Origin: Amborella trichopoda
Lineage: Eukaryota > Streptophyta > Magnoliopsida > Amborellales > Amborellaceae
Direction of reading: 5' to 3'
Assembly: GCF_000471905.2 (NCBI RefSeq)
Contig: NW_006494789.1
Coordinates: 4,209,766 to 4,273,765, forward strand
DNA length: 64,000 nucleotides
Shown here piece by piece: positions 52,151 through 62,790 of the stretch. Both the position numbers and the translations under genes were made by a program. The notes below the pieces were generated by a model. That model ran no database searches, was not told the origin of the DNA, and saw only the letters and a list, made by a program, of their open reading frames with translations. Within the stretch, counting starts at the first letter, position 1. Each line of letters opens with the position of its first letter.

Positions 52151-52744
52151 ATAGAACCACACTATTTCAGTAGCCCCCTAAACCATAGATCACCATAATC
52201 CATGGTCCCCATCCTATGATCCACACTCAGTAAATCCCATAGTTTTAGTAGGTATCGATTCCACACCTAGCAAATCTCATGGTTTTAGTAGGTATCCATT
52301 CCACACCTAACAAATCTCATGGTTTTAGGAGCTATCCATTCTACACCTAGCAAATCTCGTAGTTTTTATCCTACACCCTTATTAGGTCTTTAAGAGAAAT
52401 AAAACTAGTTTACCTAAGGAGGGGGAAGAGGGAGGGGGAGGCTAAGGGAGATTGGGATGTGAGAGAGAGAGGCTAGGAAATCTAGAGAGAGAAAGATAGA
52501 GAGCCCAAAAAGAGAAAAAATCGGTTACCAAACCCTAGGCCTAGGAAATATTTAGCTTTTGGGATCGATGCTGGCTCTGCCACTGATTTGATAGCGGATC
52601 TACTTATTGTCGAGTAGATCTAACCTCATATCAAAATTAAATTGTCCTCACTCTCTCTATTACTTCTTTTTTTTAAATCAGTTTGTGGTGTTCAGATTTG
52701 AGGGATCTTCCTCTAAATATCTCTCCAATTTTGCATTGTAAACA
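52151..52744 (+). mobile_element. LTR of the E family, second copy
   Basis: Matches 19630-20438: 'agaaccacactatttcagtag', the 46-bp repeats (52225-52378), GA-rich stretch, 'gcggatctacttattgtcga', ending '...gcattgtaaaca'. A deletion of about 210 bp relative to E. It starts exactly where LTR F ends, and is followed by gag sequence and not by a primer-binding site. Confidence 0.75.
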
Positions 52745-52748
52745 ATCA

Positions 52749-52966
52749 GCTAAGAGGACATAATTTGTGTCACTGTTTCGAATTTCGATCTATTTTGGAG
52801 AGGTATATACGAAATGGTGACATAGTCATAAACAATGTGTCATCCCCACCTCTAGAGGAATCTCATGAGGTCGAAGTCCCGCAAAAGGAGAAATTCAATC
52901 AAACACAAAACTCTACCCCTAGTGCCCTAGAAGCACCTGCTCTTCCTGACTTTGTAGAAGTGCTCA
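52749..52966 (+). pseudogene. gag C-terminal fragment of a Tat-like element
   Basis: Reads QLRGHNLCHCFEFRSILERY, then IRNGDIVINNVSSPPLEESH. This is the second half of a C-x2-H...G-H-x4-C zinc motif followed by the R/K-x-x-I-E-x-L-I-x-x-G-x-I block that ends Tat gags (compare 25430-25490 and 33000-33065). It begins right at the LTR end, so about 2-4 kb of leader and gag are missing. The frame closes on the TAA inside the start of LTR H. Confidence 0.55.
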
Positions 52967-53019
52967 TGTAAGGACAAAAACTTTTCCCAGTCATGAGACG
53001 TGCACGGCAATGGTGTAGT

Positions 53020-53370
53020 AGAAGAGGCCTAGCATCCTGTGTGTAGAAGAGAGAGAAGATGGAGCATCACCGCACGTGAAGTGGAGTAACGCCACGCTTG
53101 GTGGAGTAACATCGCGCGTGAAATGGAGCATCACCGTGCATGGAGTGGGTAACACTGCGTATGAAGGTGAAGAATGAGTAGCACTGTGCATGTCACTGCC
53201 GTGAGCATAGCGCCCTGTATATCACTACTGCGAGTGTAACACTGTGCATATCACTGTCGTAGGTATAAGGAGAAGATATGAACGCTGTCAGCACCGTACT
53301 TGTCATCGTCATACATGTCAGCACTGCACTTCTCAACGCCGTATGTGTTAACGTCGCACTTGTCAGTGCT
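53020..53370 (+). repeat. degenerate ~25-bp minisatellite in LTR H
   Basis: Repeating 'gtggagtaacatcgcgcgtg' and 'gcactgtgcatgtcactgccg' type motifs. It corresponds in position to the 26-bp array of LTR I (57780-58185) but is much more diverged. Confidence 0.65.
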
Positions 53371-53458
53371 ATATATGTTAGCTACAGTGGATCCTACCTA
53401 CCGTGGGTACTTAAGCCCTCTCCCCTCCCCTTTCAACATCTTTTCTCTTGCTTGCCTC

Positions 53459-53470
53459 ATACTCTCTCTC

Positions 53471-53520
<50 letters not shown>

Positions 53521-53697
53521 CTACTCGTACTACGTACGTACGTACGTACGTACGTACGTACGTACGTACGTACGTACGTACGTACGTACGTACGTACGTA
53601 CGTACGTACGGTACGGTACGGTACGGTACGGTACGGTACGGTACGGTACGGTACGGTACGGTACGGTACGGTACGGNNNNNNNNNNNNNNNNNNNNT
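53459..53697 (+). repeat. microsatellites (CT)n, (ACGT)n, (ACGGT)n and a 20-N assembly gap
   Basis: (CT)n runs from 53459 to 53517; then near-perfect (ACGT)n to about 53606, near-perfect (ACGGT)n to 53676, then 20 N (53677-53696). The two pure tetra- and pentamer runs are unlike anything else in this decayed region. ORFs translating this tract (for example TVRYGTVRYG repeats) are not genes. Confidence 0.95.
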
Positions 53698-53830
53698 TAC
53701 GTTCTAGTGTCTATATATGTTAGTCGTACACGTCGGAGTCCTACCTACCGTCGGTACGTTAACGTACCTCCTCCCTCCCCTTCCCTACCTACTCTTTCTT
53801 CTTCGTCTTCGTCTCCTACTACTCTCTCTC

Positions 53831-53868
<38 letters not shown>
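53698..53868 (+). repeat. garbled duplicate of 53355-53520
   Basis: 'gtgtctatatatgttag' matches 'cagtgctatatatgttag', 'tcctacctaccgtcggta' matches 'tcctacctaccgtgggta', and both end with 'tactctctctctcactctct' and a (CT)n run. Most differences are single-base insertions or homopolymer changes, the pattern of raw read error. Confidence 0.7.
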
Positions 53869-53869
<1 letters not shown>

Positions 53870-54269
53870 ACTAAGCAATGTGAAAGTGAACTGCTGCCCT
53901 TGGAGAAGCCCTTTATTTGAGCTTGAGGAGGCCCACGAGTGGGAGGTTTGGAGACACCATGCGCATTAGGTAAGTAGGTTTAGGGTTTATGCATCAATCA
54001 ATTTGGTAGTAATAGATTTCAAGGAATAAAGATGAGTAAAATGATAGAAAAAAGGGTATGAATATAGTTGCATTAAAATAATATTGAATGATTGATTGAG
54101 TATTGCAAATAAAATTGTTAAGTTTAAGGAGTAGCTCCCTTGCAAGTTAGTTTAACATGAATGAGGTTTTGCACCAAAGTTTATCTTGGCTTATGAAAGG
54201 TTATATTTTAATTGAAGCATGCCAAACTTGCAAAAAGTAAATTTTGAGGAACTTTGAGGGTTTGTTCAC

Positions 54270-54845
54270 CGAACCTTTCAATGACCAAACAATGTCCAAC
54301 TGGGCCCAAATCTATCTTGAATGAAATATATGCATGCCTACTACAATTTTTCTTTTTACGCCATGTTAGAATTGCGCATAAATCAAGAGATGTACCCCAA
54401 AATGATATGGTATGTTACTACCCACAGTTATTGAAATTTCTAGCAATTGTCACCTATATTGCGTCAAGATTTTAGCCCATCAAGCAATGTCCAATCACTT
54501 CCAAACAGCTACCATTTGAAACATCTATGAATGAACTTAAAGTTACATGTTAACCTCATTTTGAAACTCCCCATAGATCAAGAGTTATGCCCCGAATTAT
54601 GAGGGCATGTCACTGTTCACAGTTGTAGGAAATCCTAGTACTGTCACTCACTTTGTGCTGAGCTTTTAGCCTACCAAATGTCGTCCAAATACCTTCAACC
54701 CACTTCCATTTTAAATATCCATGTATAAACTTCAAGTTTTATGTTTGAACCATTTTGAAATTCTCTCAGAATTGGGGAGTTACGCCCCCTAGAAGAGGGC
54801 TACGTCACCGTTACACGTCACAGAAATTTTAGTCTAATGCTCGTA
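54270..54845 (+). repeat. ~190-bp imperfect tandem repeat in LTR H, three copies
   Basis: Each copy has a 'ccaaacaatgtccaactggg' / 'tcaagcaatgtccaatcac' / 'ccaaatgtcgtccaaatacc' start, a 'catgtta..ttgaaactccc' block, 'atcaagagttatgccccg'-like and 'gtcactgttcacagttgta'-like blocks. LTR I has the same unit about four times (58920-59700). Confidence 0.65.
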
Positions 54846-55264
54846 TTGTGTTACCTTTTACTGATTACTCACTAAGAAACCCAAGTGGCAGAGTGTTATC
54901 TTTGATAAGCGATAAGCGTGAGTGCTATGTGATAAATTTCATGTGATGAATACTAAATGCCATAGTGTTATGTGAACGGTGCTACGCAGCTATGCGTTAT
55001 GTGAAAATTGATAAATACCATGCTACTGTGATTGTCCCATGACGAATGTTACATGACAAGTGTCATAATGCTAATGCTGATTGCTAAGCGTAAATGCAAT
55101 GTGATAGCTTTCACATAATGGGTGTTTTATGCTAGGTGTTATAATGTTATGTGACTGCTGGATAGTTCTAAGTAAGACTCAAACGTTACATGATGAAAAT
55201 TTGAATTATCTATCATAAGGCATTGCTTTAGCGTGAATGAATTAAATGCTTGAGCAAGATATGA

Positions 55265-55440
55265 TGTCGTGATAATGACCACTATGCAATGGGACACCCA
55301 TTGTAATGGGCACTGTTCTGTTATGGTGTAATACTGGCCACTACGTGATAGGGTACCCACCGATAGTGGATAACTGTTATACTGATACTGCGCGCTATGC
55401 TATGGGACACCCCTCGGTAGTGAATATTGTTACACTAAGA
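55265..55440 (+). repeat. ~60-bp tandem repeat in LTR H, three copies
   Basis: 'ctatgcaatgggacacccat' / 'ctacgtgatagggtacccac' / 'ctatgctatgggacacccct' each followed by a 'gtagtg...actgtta' stretch. It stands where LTR I has its 52-bp array, and shares the 'gggtacc' core. Confidence 0.6.
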
Positions 55441-55449
55441 AAAGTGATG

Positions 55450-56300
55450 CCTGCAATATTCCCTAACTCGCTGAATGATAGGATGGGGTTAGGTGAAAAT
55501 TGAATGGGAGGGTCACACCCCTCGAAATTTATATGATGAGACTAGTGAGTGATGCCTTGCAAAGTAAGTCTCTATCAAAAACCAGAATGCGCGCTGGGGA
55601 CCGTGTGTGGGAGTATGAGGTCATTACGAAGTGGATTTACCCACTTGTCATTGCCCTTCCTCCTGAGGTACGGTAGAGGTGCTTTGCAATGGGATTGGCT
55701 TAGCCTGATGGATAGGCCCTCTACTTCGAGAGTAGGTAAACTAAGGAGTGAGTGGGTAATATTTAATAGTGAATGTTAATGCTAATTGTTGTAATGATTG
55801 AATGATAATTAACATTTGGATATGGTGCCTGTAATTGATGCATTGGTATGATTACTGATTTATATGATTGCTACATTATGACCTCTTATAATTGGAAGAA
55901 CTACTTACGATTCATGAATAGACTCATTAATGCTGCATAACACCTAGATCTACTTACTGGGCTTTATAGCTCATCCCCCTGTATCTCCCCTCTTGTAGAT
56001 TGATAGCGCCAAGTAGAGGGCCCGAAGCTCGTGTTTTGCAGCTGAGAATCAAAGCCATCTTTCCTTTAAGAAGAAACTTAGATCTTGTATGTGGTTGGGC
56101 AATTTAGCCTAAATTTTGTTTATTTTTACAAAAATGTAATATTCGGCCCTGGTGCCCCAGACTCAAGTGTAATATTTTGGGAAGAATTTGATGTAGTACA
56201 TTTTATTAGTGCATGGATCCTTCCAATTTTAAATTTTTATCTGCAGTTAGAGTTATCGATTTTATTATTTGTCAAGGTTTGCTTTGATCACCGATATAGC
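55450..56300 (+). other. LTR H 3' portion without repeats
   Basis: No gene. The segment aligns loosely with 60750-61440 of LTR I ('atctacttactgggctttat' with 'atctacttactgagctttta'; 'ttcggccctggtgcccc' with 'ttaggctttggtgcctt'). The 76- and 79-aa ORFs here lack motifs. Confidence 0.55.
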
Positions 56301-56415
56301 GACATTGAGTCAACTCTAACCTGAGTGACATGCGCTACCTTGGAATCGCGAACCCGCACTTGGTCACCCTCCATCTAGAACGGGGTAGGGGGCGGGGGAG
56401 AGGTTGTGACAGTTA

Positions 56416-56427
56416 TGGTATCAGAGC
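56416..56427 (+). other. primer-binding site of unit H (tRNA-iMet)
   Basis: 'tggtatcagagc' 4 bp after the LTR end is the standard initiator-methionine primer-binding site of plant chromoviruses and copia elements. Confidence 0.85.
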
Positions 56428-56511
56428 AGCCAGGATAGGATTCTTGGCCTAGGGGGATTTTAGAAGAATCCTGAGAATAGTGTTAGGATAGATTAGTGAC
56501 TGGGTTCTCCT

Positions 56512-57500
56512 GTGACTAGGTTGAAGATGTCGAGGACTCGTGCCAACAATGCGAGTTCTAGCAATGAGAACACTGAGACGCTCGCCGCGTTTTATAGGAC
56601 ACTGGGGGCAATGACCCAAATGATGAAGGAGTCGATGCCAGCCCAGTCTACCCCCACCCCAAAGCAAAACGATAGTGGCATGCTAGAAAGATTTAGAAGG
56701 CTGGCAGCCCCAACCTTTTTGTGGCAAGGAGGAGTAGAAAAGGCCGAGAGGTAGAAGAGACAGATAAAAAGGTCCTGGATGTGTTGTACTGCTCGAATGA
56801 GCAGAAAGTCAGGTTGGGAGCCTTTATGTTGGAAGGAGAGGCCGAATATTGGTGGAACTCAGTGAAACAATCTTGGAGAGAGTTGGGAACTGAGGCCACT
56901 TGGGATAACTGACGACGTTCGACGAGAAGTACTTTCTAGACTCTGTCAGGGAGAGGAAGGAAATAGAGTTCATTGAGCTTCAAAAAGGGGGCAAGACAGT
57001 GGAACAACACGCCGCTAAATTTGTGGAGCTGTCTAGGTACATGCCTCACATTATTAACATCGAGCCCTGAAAGGAGGCTAAATTTGAGAGGGGCCTTCGG
57101 CCGTACATCAGAGGAAGGGTACTTTCAACCAACCTAAAGTCGCATACCCCATTAGTAGACTTCGTCCTAAAGTATGTGGGGGACTGCAAGGATCATAGGC
57201 CAAGGAAGGAAGGACAGATGAAGCCCGTGCCATCGAGAACCTTTAGGAAGAAGCCCCAACAATTTTCAAGGCGAAATGTTAAAGAAGGGCCTTACTAGCG
57301 TAACCTAAGGGCCCAAAAGAATTTCCCAGGCAACATAGAGAATGATCGACACCCGGTCTGCCCTCATTGCGTGAAGGACAACCACATTGTCGCCGAATAT
57401 TATAGGAAGCGGAACGTGTGCCTCAAGTGTGGCAAACTCGGCCACTGAGTTAATTGCCCTATGATGAAGGCAGAGGACTGACCAAAGACATGAGGACAAG
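56512..57500 (+). pseudogene. unit H gag (Tekay/Del-like chromovirus)
   Basis: Starts near 56512-56527 (MSRTRANNASSSNENTETLA). Core: APTFLWQGGVEKAER, then in the next frame VLYCSNEQKVRLGAFMLEGE, AEYWWNSVKQSW, later KFERGLRPYIRGRVLSTNLK. These are the F-x-G-x...A-E-x-W-L, C-x-x-x-Q-K-V-x-x-A-x-x-x-L, W-W and F-x-x-G-L-x-x-x-I-R blocks. The C-terminus has a C-x2-C...H motif and CLKCGKLGH followed by a stop and VNCP, so the last zinc knuckle is damaged (one residue short). Several frameshifts (56750, 56910, 57065). Confidence 0.85.
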
Positions 57501-57680
57501 TATTTGCCCTCACCGAGCAAGAAGCTATGGTGTCTACCTTGATGATCAGAGGTACGCTTTCTATTTGTGATGCTAAGCTAAAGCTTTGATTGATCTTGGT
57601 TCCTCTCACTCTTTTATTGCATCCTTTTTTTTGCTATCTAAATGTTGAGCCCACTTGTCTTGATTTTACTCTAGTAGTAT
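57500..57680 (+). pseudogene. unit H protease start, truncated
   Basis: Frames read ALTEQEAMVSTLMIRGTLSI and then LIDLGSSHSFIASFF across a small frameshift. In chromoviruses this is the L-x-D-S/T-G-A-S-H-S-F-I aspartic protease motif; here the catalytic D is kept, but T/S is L. LTR I starts a few codons later (57681). Confidence 0.65.
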
Positions 57681-57779
57681 TGTAAGGACTCCAAATTTCT
57701 GAACTAAACACTCATGGTAGTAGGGAGGAGGAAGCCCATGCCCGGCGCTAAGAGAGAAGGCTATCACCATGCGTAGATT

Positions 57780-58185
57780 GCACTATCACCAGTAGTATTG
57801 TGAGTGCTACCACCGGCTGTGTTGAGAGTGTAACGTAGGTTGTGTTGGGTGTAGCACCAGCTGTGTTGTGAGTGCTACCTCCGGCTGTGTTAAGAGTGTA
57901 GCACCGACTGTGTTGGGTGAAGCGTCGGCTGTGTTGTGAGTGCTAGCACCGACTGTGTTGATAGAGTAGCACCGGCTGTGTTGGGTGTTGCGCCGGATGT
58001 ATTGAGATTGTAGCGCTGGCTGTGTTGGGTGTAGCATCAGCTGTGTTGTGAGTGTAGCACTGCTGTGTTGAGTGTGTAGCGCCAACTGTGTTGGGTGTAG
58101 CGCCGGGTGTGTTGTGAGTGTAGCGTCGGCTGTGTTGGGTGGTCGGTTGTGTTGTGTGTGTAGCGCAAGTTGTGTATAATAGTCT
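57780..58185 (+). repeat. 26-bp GC-rich minisatellite in LTR I
   Basis: About 17 copies of a unit around 'tgtagcgccggctgtgttgg' + 'gtg', alternating between 'gttgtgagtg' and 'gttgggtg' versions. On the minus strand it gives ORFs of Q, T and H repeats (57807-58257), which are not genes. Confidence 0.85.
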
Positions 58186-58199
58186 AGGGAGTTCCTTAT

Positions 58200-59880
58200 C
58201 CCTCATGTTTTCTCTCTCCCCCCATATGGACCAAGTGGCATAGGCTGCTGTACCCACAATGATGCTGGTCTCCCATACTTGTTAAGCTCATAATAATGAT
58301 GTTCCCCATGCTTGGCCTTCTCTCTCTCCTCTTGCATACCACTTGTTATTTGTGTGTTGCCACTTGTCCCATGCCAAGACCACTTATCGATTACATGCTG
58401 CCCCCATATGTGATTATTTATTCACCCCACTACCCATGAAATGGGGTTTCCATCTCTCACTCACATTCACCTCTCCTCCCTTGGTCATTAGAGTTGGGCA
58501 GTCAAGGTGAAATTGGAGGAAGACTTTGAAGTTTCACAGTAGGCAAGTAGATCTAGCTTCCATGTTTTCCTACTTTTGTCTTATCTATGTTATTTAGATC
58601 ATCAAATTGTGAAGTCCAAGCATGAATATGAATGTGATGGTAAATATGGGTGTGAATGTTTGACATTGAGATATGGCTGAAATGTGTACAGAACTGTGAC
58701 TCTTATTCATGTGCTAAGTAAAGTATTGAAATTATCTATGATGGTTATGAATTTTTGTGGCAAAGAACCTCTGTGAGTTTATTTTAATATGGAAAAGACC
58801 TTGTTTCAATATCGATTTTAGTTAGGATGTTATTAGTCATTTTCTAAAGTATGCCAAAACTGTGAAATGGAATTCCAGGGAATTTACATACTATTATGAT
58901 TAAATTTTGACTAAGTAAATGATATCCAATTGGCCTAAAGTCACCAGCATGTGAAAGATATATGAGTCTACATTTAGTTTTGTGTTTATGACTAGCTGAA
59001 ATTCTTGATAGTTTGGAAGATAGGACTCGTTTTATGCATGTATGTCACTTTTAGTAGACTGTGATAATTTTCAGGAGTGTTACTTCTGTTGTAGTGAGAG
59101 TTGGACAAAGAAATTGGAGACCAAATGATACAAAATCACCGCCATTGGAAATATTTCGAAACATTCCAGTAGATTACTGTAGACAGTTTTGGTAAAAGCC
59201 CAAAATTGATGTCTCTGATGTCAAAAGGTTTGAACCACCAAATGAGGTTTGTTTTCTTCTAAACCACTGCCGTTTGAATGCGTTTTGAGAAAGCTTAAGA
59301 TTACATGTTTAGCACTTTCTGAAATTCTCCCTAATTTGAGAGTTATATGATTAATTGTAACAATATGTCACTATGGACAACTTTTATAAAAACTCAGAAT
59401 TTATGCCTCTATCGTAACTAATTTTGACTAACCAAAAGGGGTCCATTTTCTTCGAAACCACTACCATTTGAATTCATGAGTAAGCTTAAATTCACATGTT
59501 GAGCACTTTTTGGAAATTTTTATTGATAGTGAGTTATGGAGTAAATTTTAAATACATGTCACTGCCTTCGCTGCACAGCAAATTTCAGATAAAATATCTT
59601 CATTCTTTTGAACTTTTGAGGGGCCAAACAAGGTCCAATTGTTTTCAAAACACCCCTCCCATTTTAAACCCTCCCATTTGAAAGATAGGTGTATCTAATG
59701 TAAAATTGGTTTTGGAACCGTCTTCAAACTCTAAATGGTTCAATGATTACGACCCTAATGGTAAGCGCACGTGATTGCCTTGATGGTAGGAAATTGAGTG
59801 GTAAGGCTTAACTGAAATAATGTCACTGGTTACTATGGTACTGTCATCATGATATAGCTTAAATATAATATGCCACTATC
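58200..59880 (+). repeat. LTR I middle portion with ~190-bp repeats
   Basis: 58200-58900 is single-copy-like LTR sequence with a 'tctctctcccc' stretch. 58920-59700 contains about four imperfect copies of a unit with 'ccaattggcctaaagtc'-like start, 'accgccattggaaa' / 'actgccgtttgaatg' / 'actaccatttgaattc' and 'catgttgagcactttttg' blocks. No coding evidence. Confidence 0.55.
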
Positions 59881-59904
59881 AAGATGTGATATTGCTGCTC
59901 ATGT

Positions 59905-60718
59905 GATATATGAATGGATACCTCCTGTGTGAATGGCGGTATCATACTGCTCATGTGATATATGAATGGATAGCTACTGTGTGAATGATGGTATCATGTT
60001 GGTTATGTGATATATGAATGGATACCTACTGTGTGATGATGGTATCATGCTGCTCATGTGATATTGTGTGAATGATGGTATCATGTTGCTTACGCGATAT
60101 CTGAATGGATACCTACTATGTGAATGATGGTATCATGCTACTGATGTGATATGTGAATGGATACCTACTGTGTGAATGATGGTATCATGTTGCTCATGTG
60201 ATATTTGAATGGATACCTATTGTGTGAATGATGGTATCATGCTGCTTATGTGATATGTGAATGGATACCTATTGTGTGAATGATGGTATCATGCTGCTTA
60301 TGTGTTATGTGAATGGGTACCTACTGTGTGAATGATGGTATCGTGCAGCTATGTGTTATGTGAGTGGGTGCCTACTGTGTGAATGATGGTACCATGTAGC
60401 TTATGTCTTATGTGAATGGATACCTACTGTGTGAATGATGGTATCATGTTGTTTATGTGTTTTGTGAATGGGTACCTACTGTGTGAAATATGGTACCATG
60501 CAGTTTATTTATTATGTGAATGATGGTACGTACTGTGTGAATGATGGTACCTTGCTGCTTATGTGTTATGTGAATGAGCACCTATTGTGTGAATGATGAT
60601 GTTGGCTGCTACCTGTTGGGAAGGGTACCTACTGTGTGAATGATGGTGCCGATAGCTGTGATGCTTATGTGTTATGTGAAGGGGCCCCTACTGTGTGAAT
60701 GATAGCGCTGGCTGCTAA
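59905..60718 (+). repeat. 52-bp tandem array in LTR I, about 16 copies
   Basis: The unit contains 'gatatgtgaatggatacc', 'tactgtgtgaatgatggt' and 'atcatgctgcttatgt'. Copies 1-8 begin 'gata', later copies 'gtta', so a variant has spread along the array. Copies 4 and 13-15 have small deletions or insertions. No spacers, hence an ordinary minisatellite. Confidence 0.9.
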
Positions 60719-61546
60719 GATCTTTCCCTAACTCCCCATGATAAGACGTAGTTGGATATTGTGATATTGTGACTATTATGTGATTACTTGAGATGTGAGA
60801 TTGACCTGAGATATATGATTACCTGAGTTATGTGACTGATTTGAGATATGTGTTTGGCTTAATGAATAGGGCTAGAGAGTGGGTTGTGTCTGTTAATTTG
60901 ATTATGCTCTCTTGTTTATATGGATCTGTTGAAATCTGATACATTGCTTGTGTATCTTACACGTTATATTGTGCCTGCTCTACCATGAAAAGCATCATCC
61001 TATAATTGTGACATAATTGTGATGCATGGCACTTGTTTTATGAGCATGGCTTAGAACCTTGATCTGCGTTGTGTGATAATATTCATTAGCAAGAAAGCAT
61101 GATATTGTGATCTACTTACTGAGCTTTTAGCTCATTCTTTTCTTCCACCATTGTAGATTGCCAGTTGTAGGTCGAACTCAGGCGGGCAGTGATCGTGTTT
61201 AGTGAACTGAAGTCCCGCACTAAACTAGAAGATAACCTTGTATGTGAAGCTTTGTAGTTTTGTTATTAGGCTTTGGTGCCTTGGATGAATTATAATATTC
61301 TGGATATTGTAGTTATGACGTTTGGAGAATGCATATGGATATGAATGGTTTTAGTTTATCCATCTTTTGTTATTGTTTCTTGTGGGAGTTTGTGCTTTTT
61401 CTCGTGGTTGCTTTGATTCCATAATTATGAAACGTGTTGATGCCACTCCAGCCTGAGTGACGTACGCGACCTCAGATCGCAATCCCACACTTTGCCGCCC
61501 TCCAGTTTAGGATGATAGGGGTCAGGGGTTGGGGTCATGACAGTTA

Positions 61547-61558
61547 TGGTATCATAGC
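61547..61558 (+). other. primer-binding site of unit I (tRNA-iMet, one mismatch)
   Basis: 'tggtatcatagc' 4 bp after the LTR end; one change from 'tggtatcagagc'. The following 'agtcaggataggattcttgg' is shared with unit H, confirming the same family. Confidence 0.85.
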
Positions 61559-61633
61559 AGTCAGGATAGGATTCTTGGCCTAGAGAGTCTTAGAAGTCTC
61601 CTTTGAATAGCTCTTGTTTGGTTTAGTGATTGG

Positions 61634-62640
61634 GTGTTCCTATCGTTGGTTAAGATGACAAGAACTCATGTCGACGTGGAGAGTCCTAGAAATGGGAACA
61701 CCGACGCGGTAGAGGAATTCATCAAGACTTTAGGGGCCATGACTCTGATAATGAAGGACCCTATGCTGGCCCCAGTTGCCACTAGCCTAGGGCATAATGA
61801 AAGTGCTCTAATAAAGAAGTTTAATAAGTTAGGGCGACCAGCCTTTACGGGACATGGAGGAGTGGAGAAAGCTGAAAGGTGGCTTAGTAAGTTGAGAAAA
61901 TCTTCAGGCTTCCAGTGCTCAGATGAGCAGAAGTTAAGGCTGGGTACCTTCATGCTAGAAGGGGACGCCGAACATTGGTGGCGTTCGAGCCAGCAAGCCT
62001 AGGAAGAGGATGAGATAATACCTATTTGGGAAGGATTTTTAGAGGCCTTCAATGAAAAATATTTCCCTGAATCGATAAAGGAAAGGAAGGAGGTGGAATT
62101 CATAAAATTACAGCAAGGGAATCTGACCGTTGATCAATATGTGGCTAAATTTTCAAAGTTATCCCGATACGTGCCGCATATCATCAACACGGAGGCTAGG
62201 AAGGCAAGCAAGTTTGAGAGATTTTTGTGGCTCGATATCAGAGGGAGAGTTTTGTCGGCCAATCTTAAGGCCTTCTCTCAATTGGTGGACTTGGTTAGGA
62301 AGGTGGAAAACGATTGTGATGACTATCAACTGTGGAGAGAGAAGTAAAGGACATGGCTTCCACCCTCTAGGAGTCCACGAGGAAAGGAAAGTCGAAGGAA
62401 TGGCAAGGCCCAAAAGAACTTCCAGGGCGACGTCAAGTAGAGCCATCTCATGTATTGTTCCTCTTGCAAGAAGTAGGGTCATGCAGCTTTTGAGTGCTGC
62501 CTGAAGACCATGGCATGTTACAACTGTGGCAAGTCGGGCCACCTGATTAGAGACTGCCTAACTTTTAAGGATGAACCCAAGACTAAGGGTCGGGCCCTTA
62601 CACTCATCGAGGAAGGAGTTAAAGCCTCGACTTTGGGGAA
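61634..62640 (+). pseudogene. unit I gag (Tekay/Del-like chromovirus)
   Basis: Best preserved gag in the window. MTRTHVDVESPRNGNTDAVE (61655), then LGRPAFTGHGGVEKAERWLS, CSDEQKLRLGTFMLEGDAEH, WW, a stop at 62000, IPIWEGFLEAFNEKYFPESI, FIKLQQGNLTVDQYVAKFSK, KFERFLWLDIRGRV, a stop at 62345. Two CX2CX4HX4C zinc knuckles follow (CSSCKK-stop-GHAAFEC and CYNCGKSGHLIRDC, 62458-62560). Only about four stops or shifts. Family members bind RNA and form the particle; this copy cannot encode a full protein. Confidence 0.9.
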
Positions 62641-62790
62641 CTAGGAGTTTGTTTTGGTTGGAATGTAGAATATAAAGTTTTGTTAGATCTTGTTTCCTCT
62701 CACTATTATTGCAGCACCATATTTTGGCATATCTAATGAAATTTAGACCTTTACCGCCTAATTGTGCCTAAATTGTGTGCAACTGAATTG
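62640..62790 (+). pseudogene. unit I protease start, truncated
   Basis: 'KVLLDLVSSHYYCS' resembles LIDLGSSHSFIAS of unit H at the same place (protease active-site region), then homology fades. RT, RNase H, integrase and chromodomain are absent. Confidence 0.5.

Larger units (their letters stand above)
52967..56411 (+). mobile_element. chromovirus (Tekay/Del-like) LTR, copy H
   Basis: Starts TGTAAGGACAAAAAC, as LTR I starts TGTAAGGACTCCAAA; ends '...gaggttgtgaca' directly before a primer-binding site; 3445 bp including an N gap. In order: a GC-rich degenerate minisatellite, simple repeats with gap, three ~190-bp imperfect repeats, a ~60-bp repeat, and a 3' part with 'tgatctacttactgg'-like and 'gagtgacatgcgctacctt' blocks shared with I. 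ORFs inside have no motif support. Confidence 0.8.
57681..61542 (+). mobile_element. chromovirus LTR, copy I
   Basis: TGTAAGGACTCC...GGGGTCATGACA, 3862 bp, followed by a primer-binding site. Same order of blocks as LTR H but with larger arrays: a 26-bp GC-rich array (57780-58185), ~190-bp repeats (58920-59700), and a 52-bp array (59905-60718). Unit H lies upstream, so it can also be read as the 3' LTR of H. Confidence 0.85.

Noticed and set aside
53278..53920. Long open frames (198, 135 and 91 codons) with Y-V-R-T and T-V-R-Y-G repeats
   Set aside because: They translate the ACGT/ACGGT microsatellite and run through the N gap; no coding evidence.
57807..58257. Minus-strand T/Q/H-repeat ORFs
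   Set aside because: Reverse translation of the 26-bp LTR minisatellite.
59905..60718. Regular 52-bp repeats as a possible CRISPR array
   Set aside because: Units abut without unique spacers, copies drift, the context is a plant LTR, and no cas genes exist.
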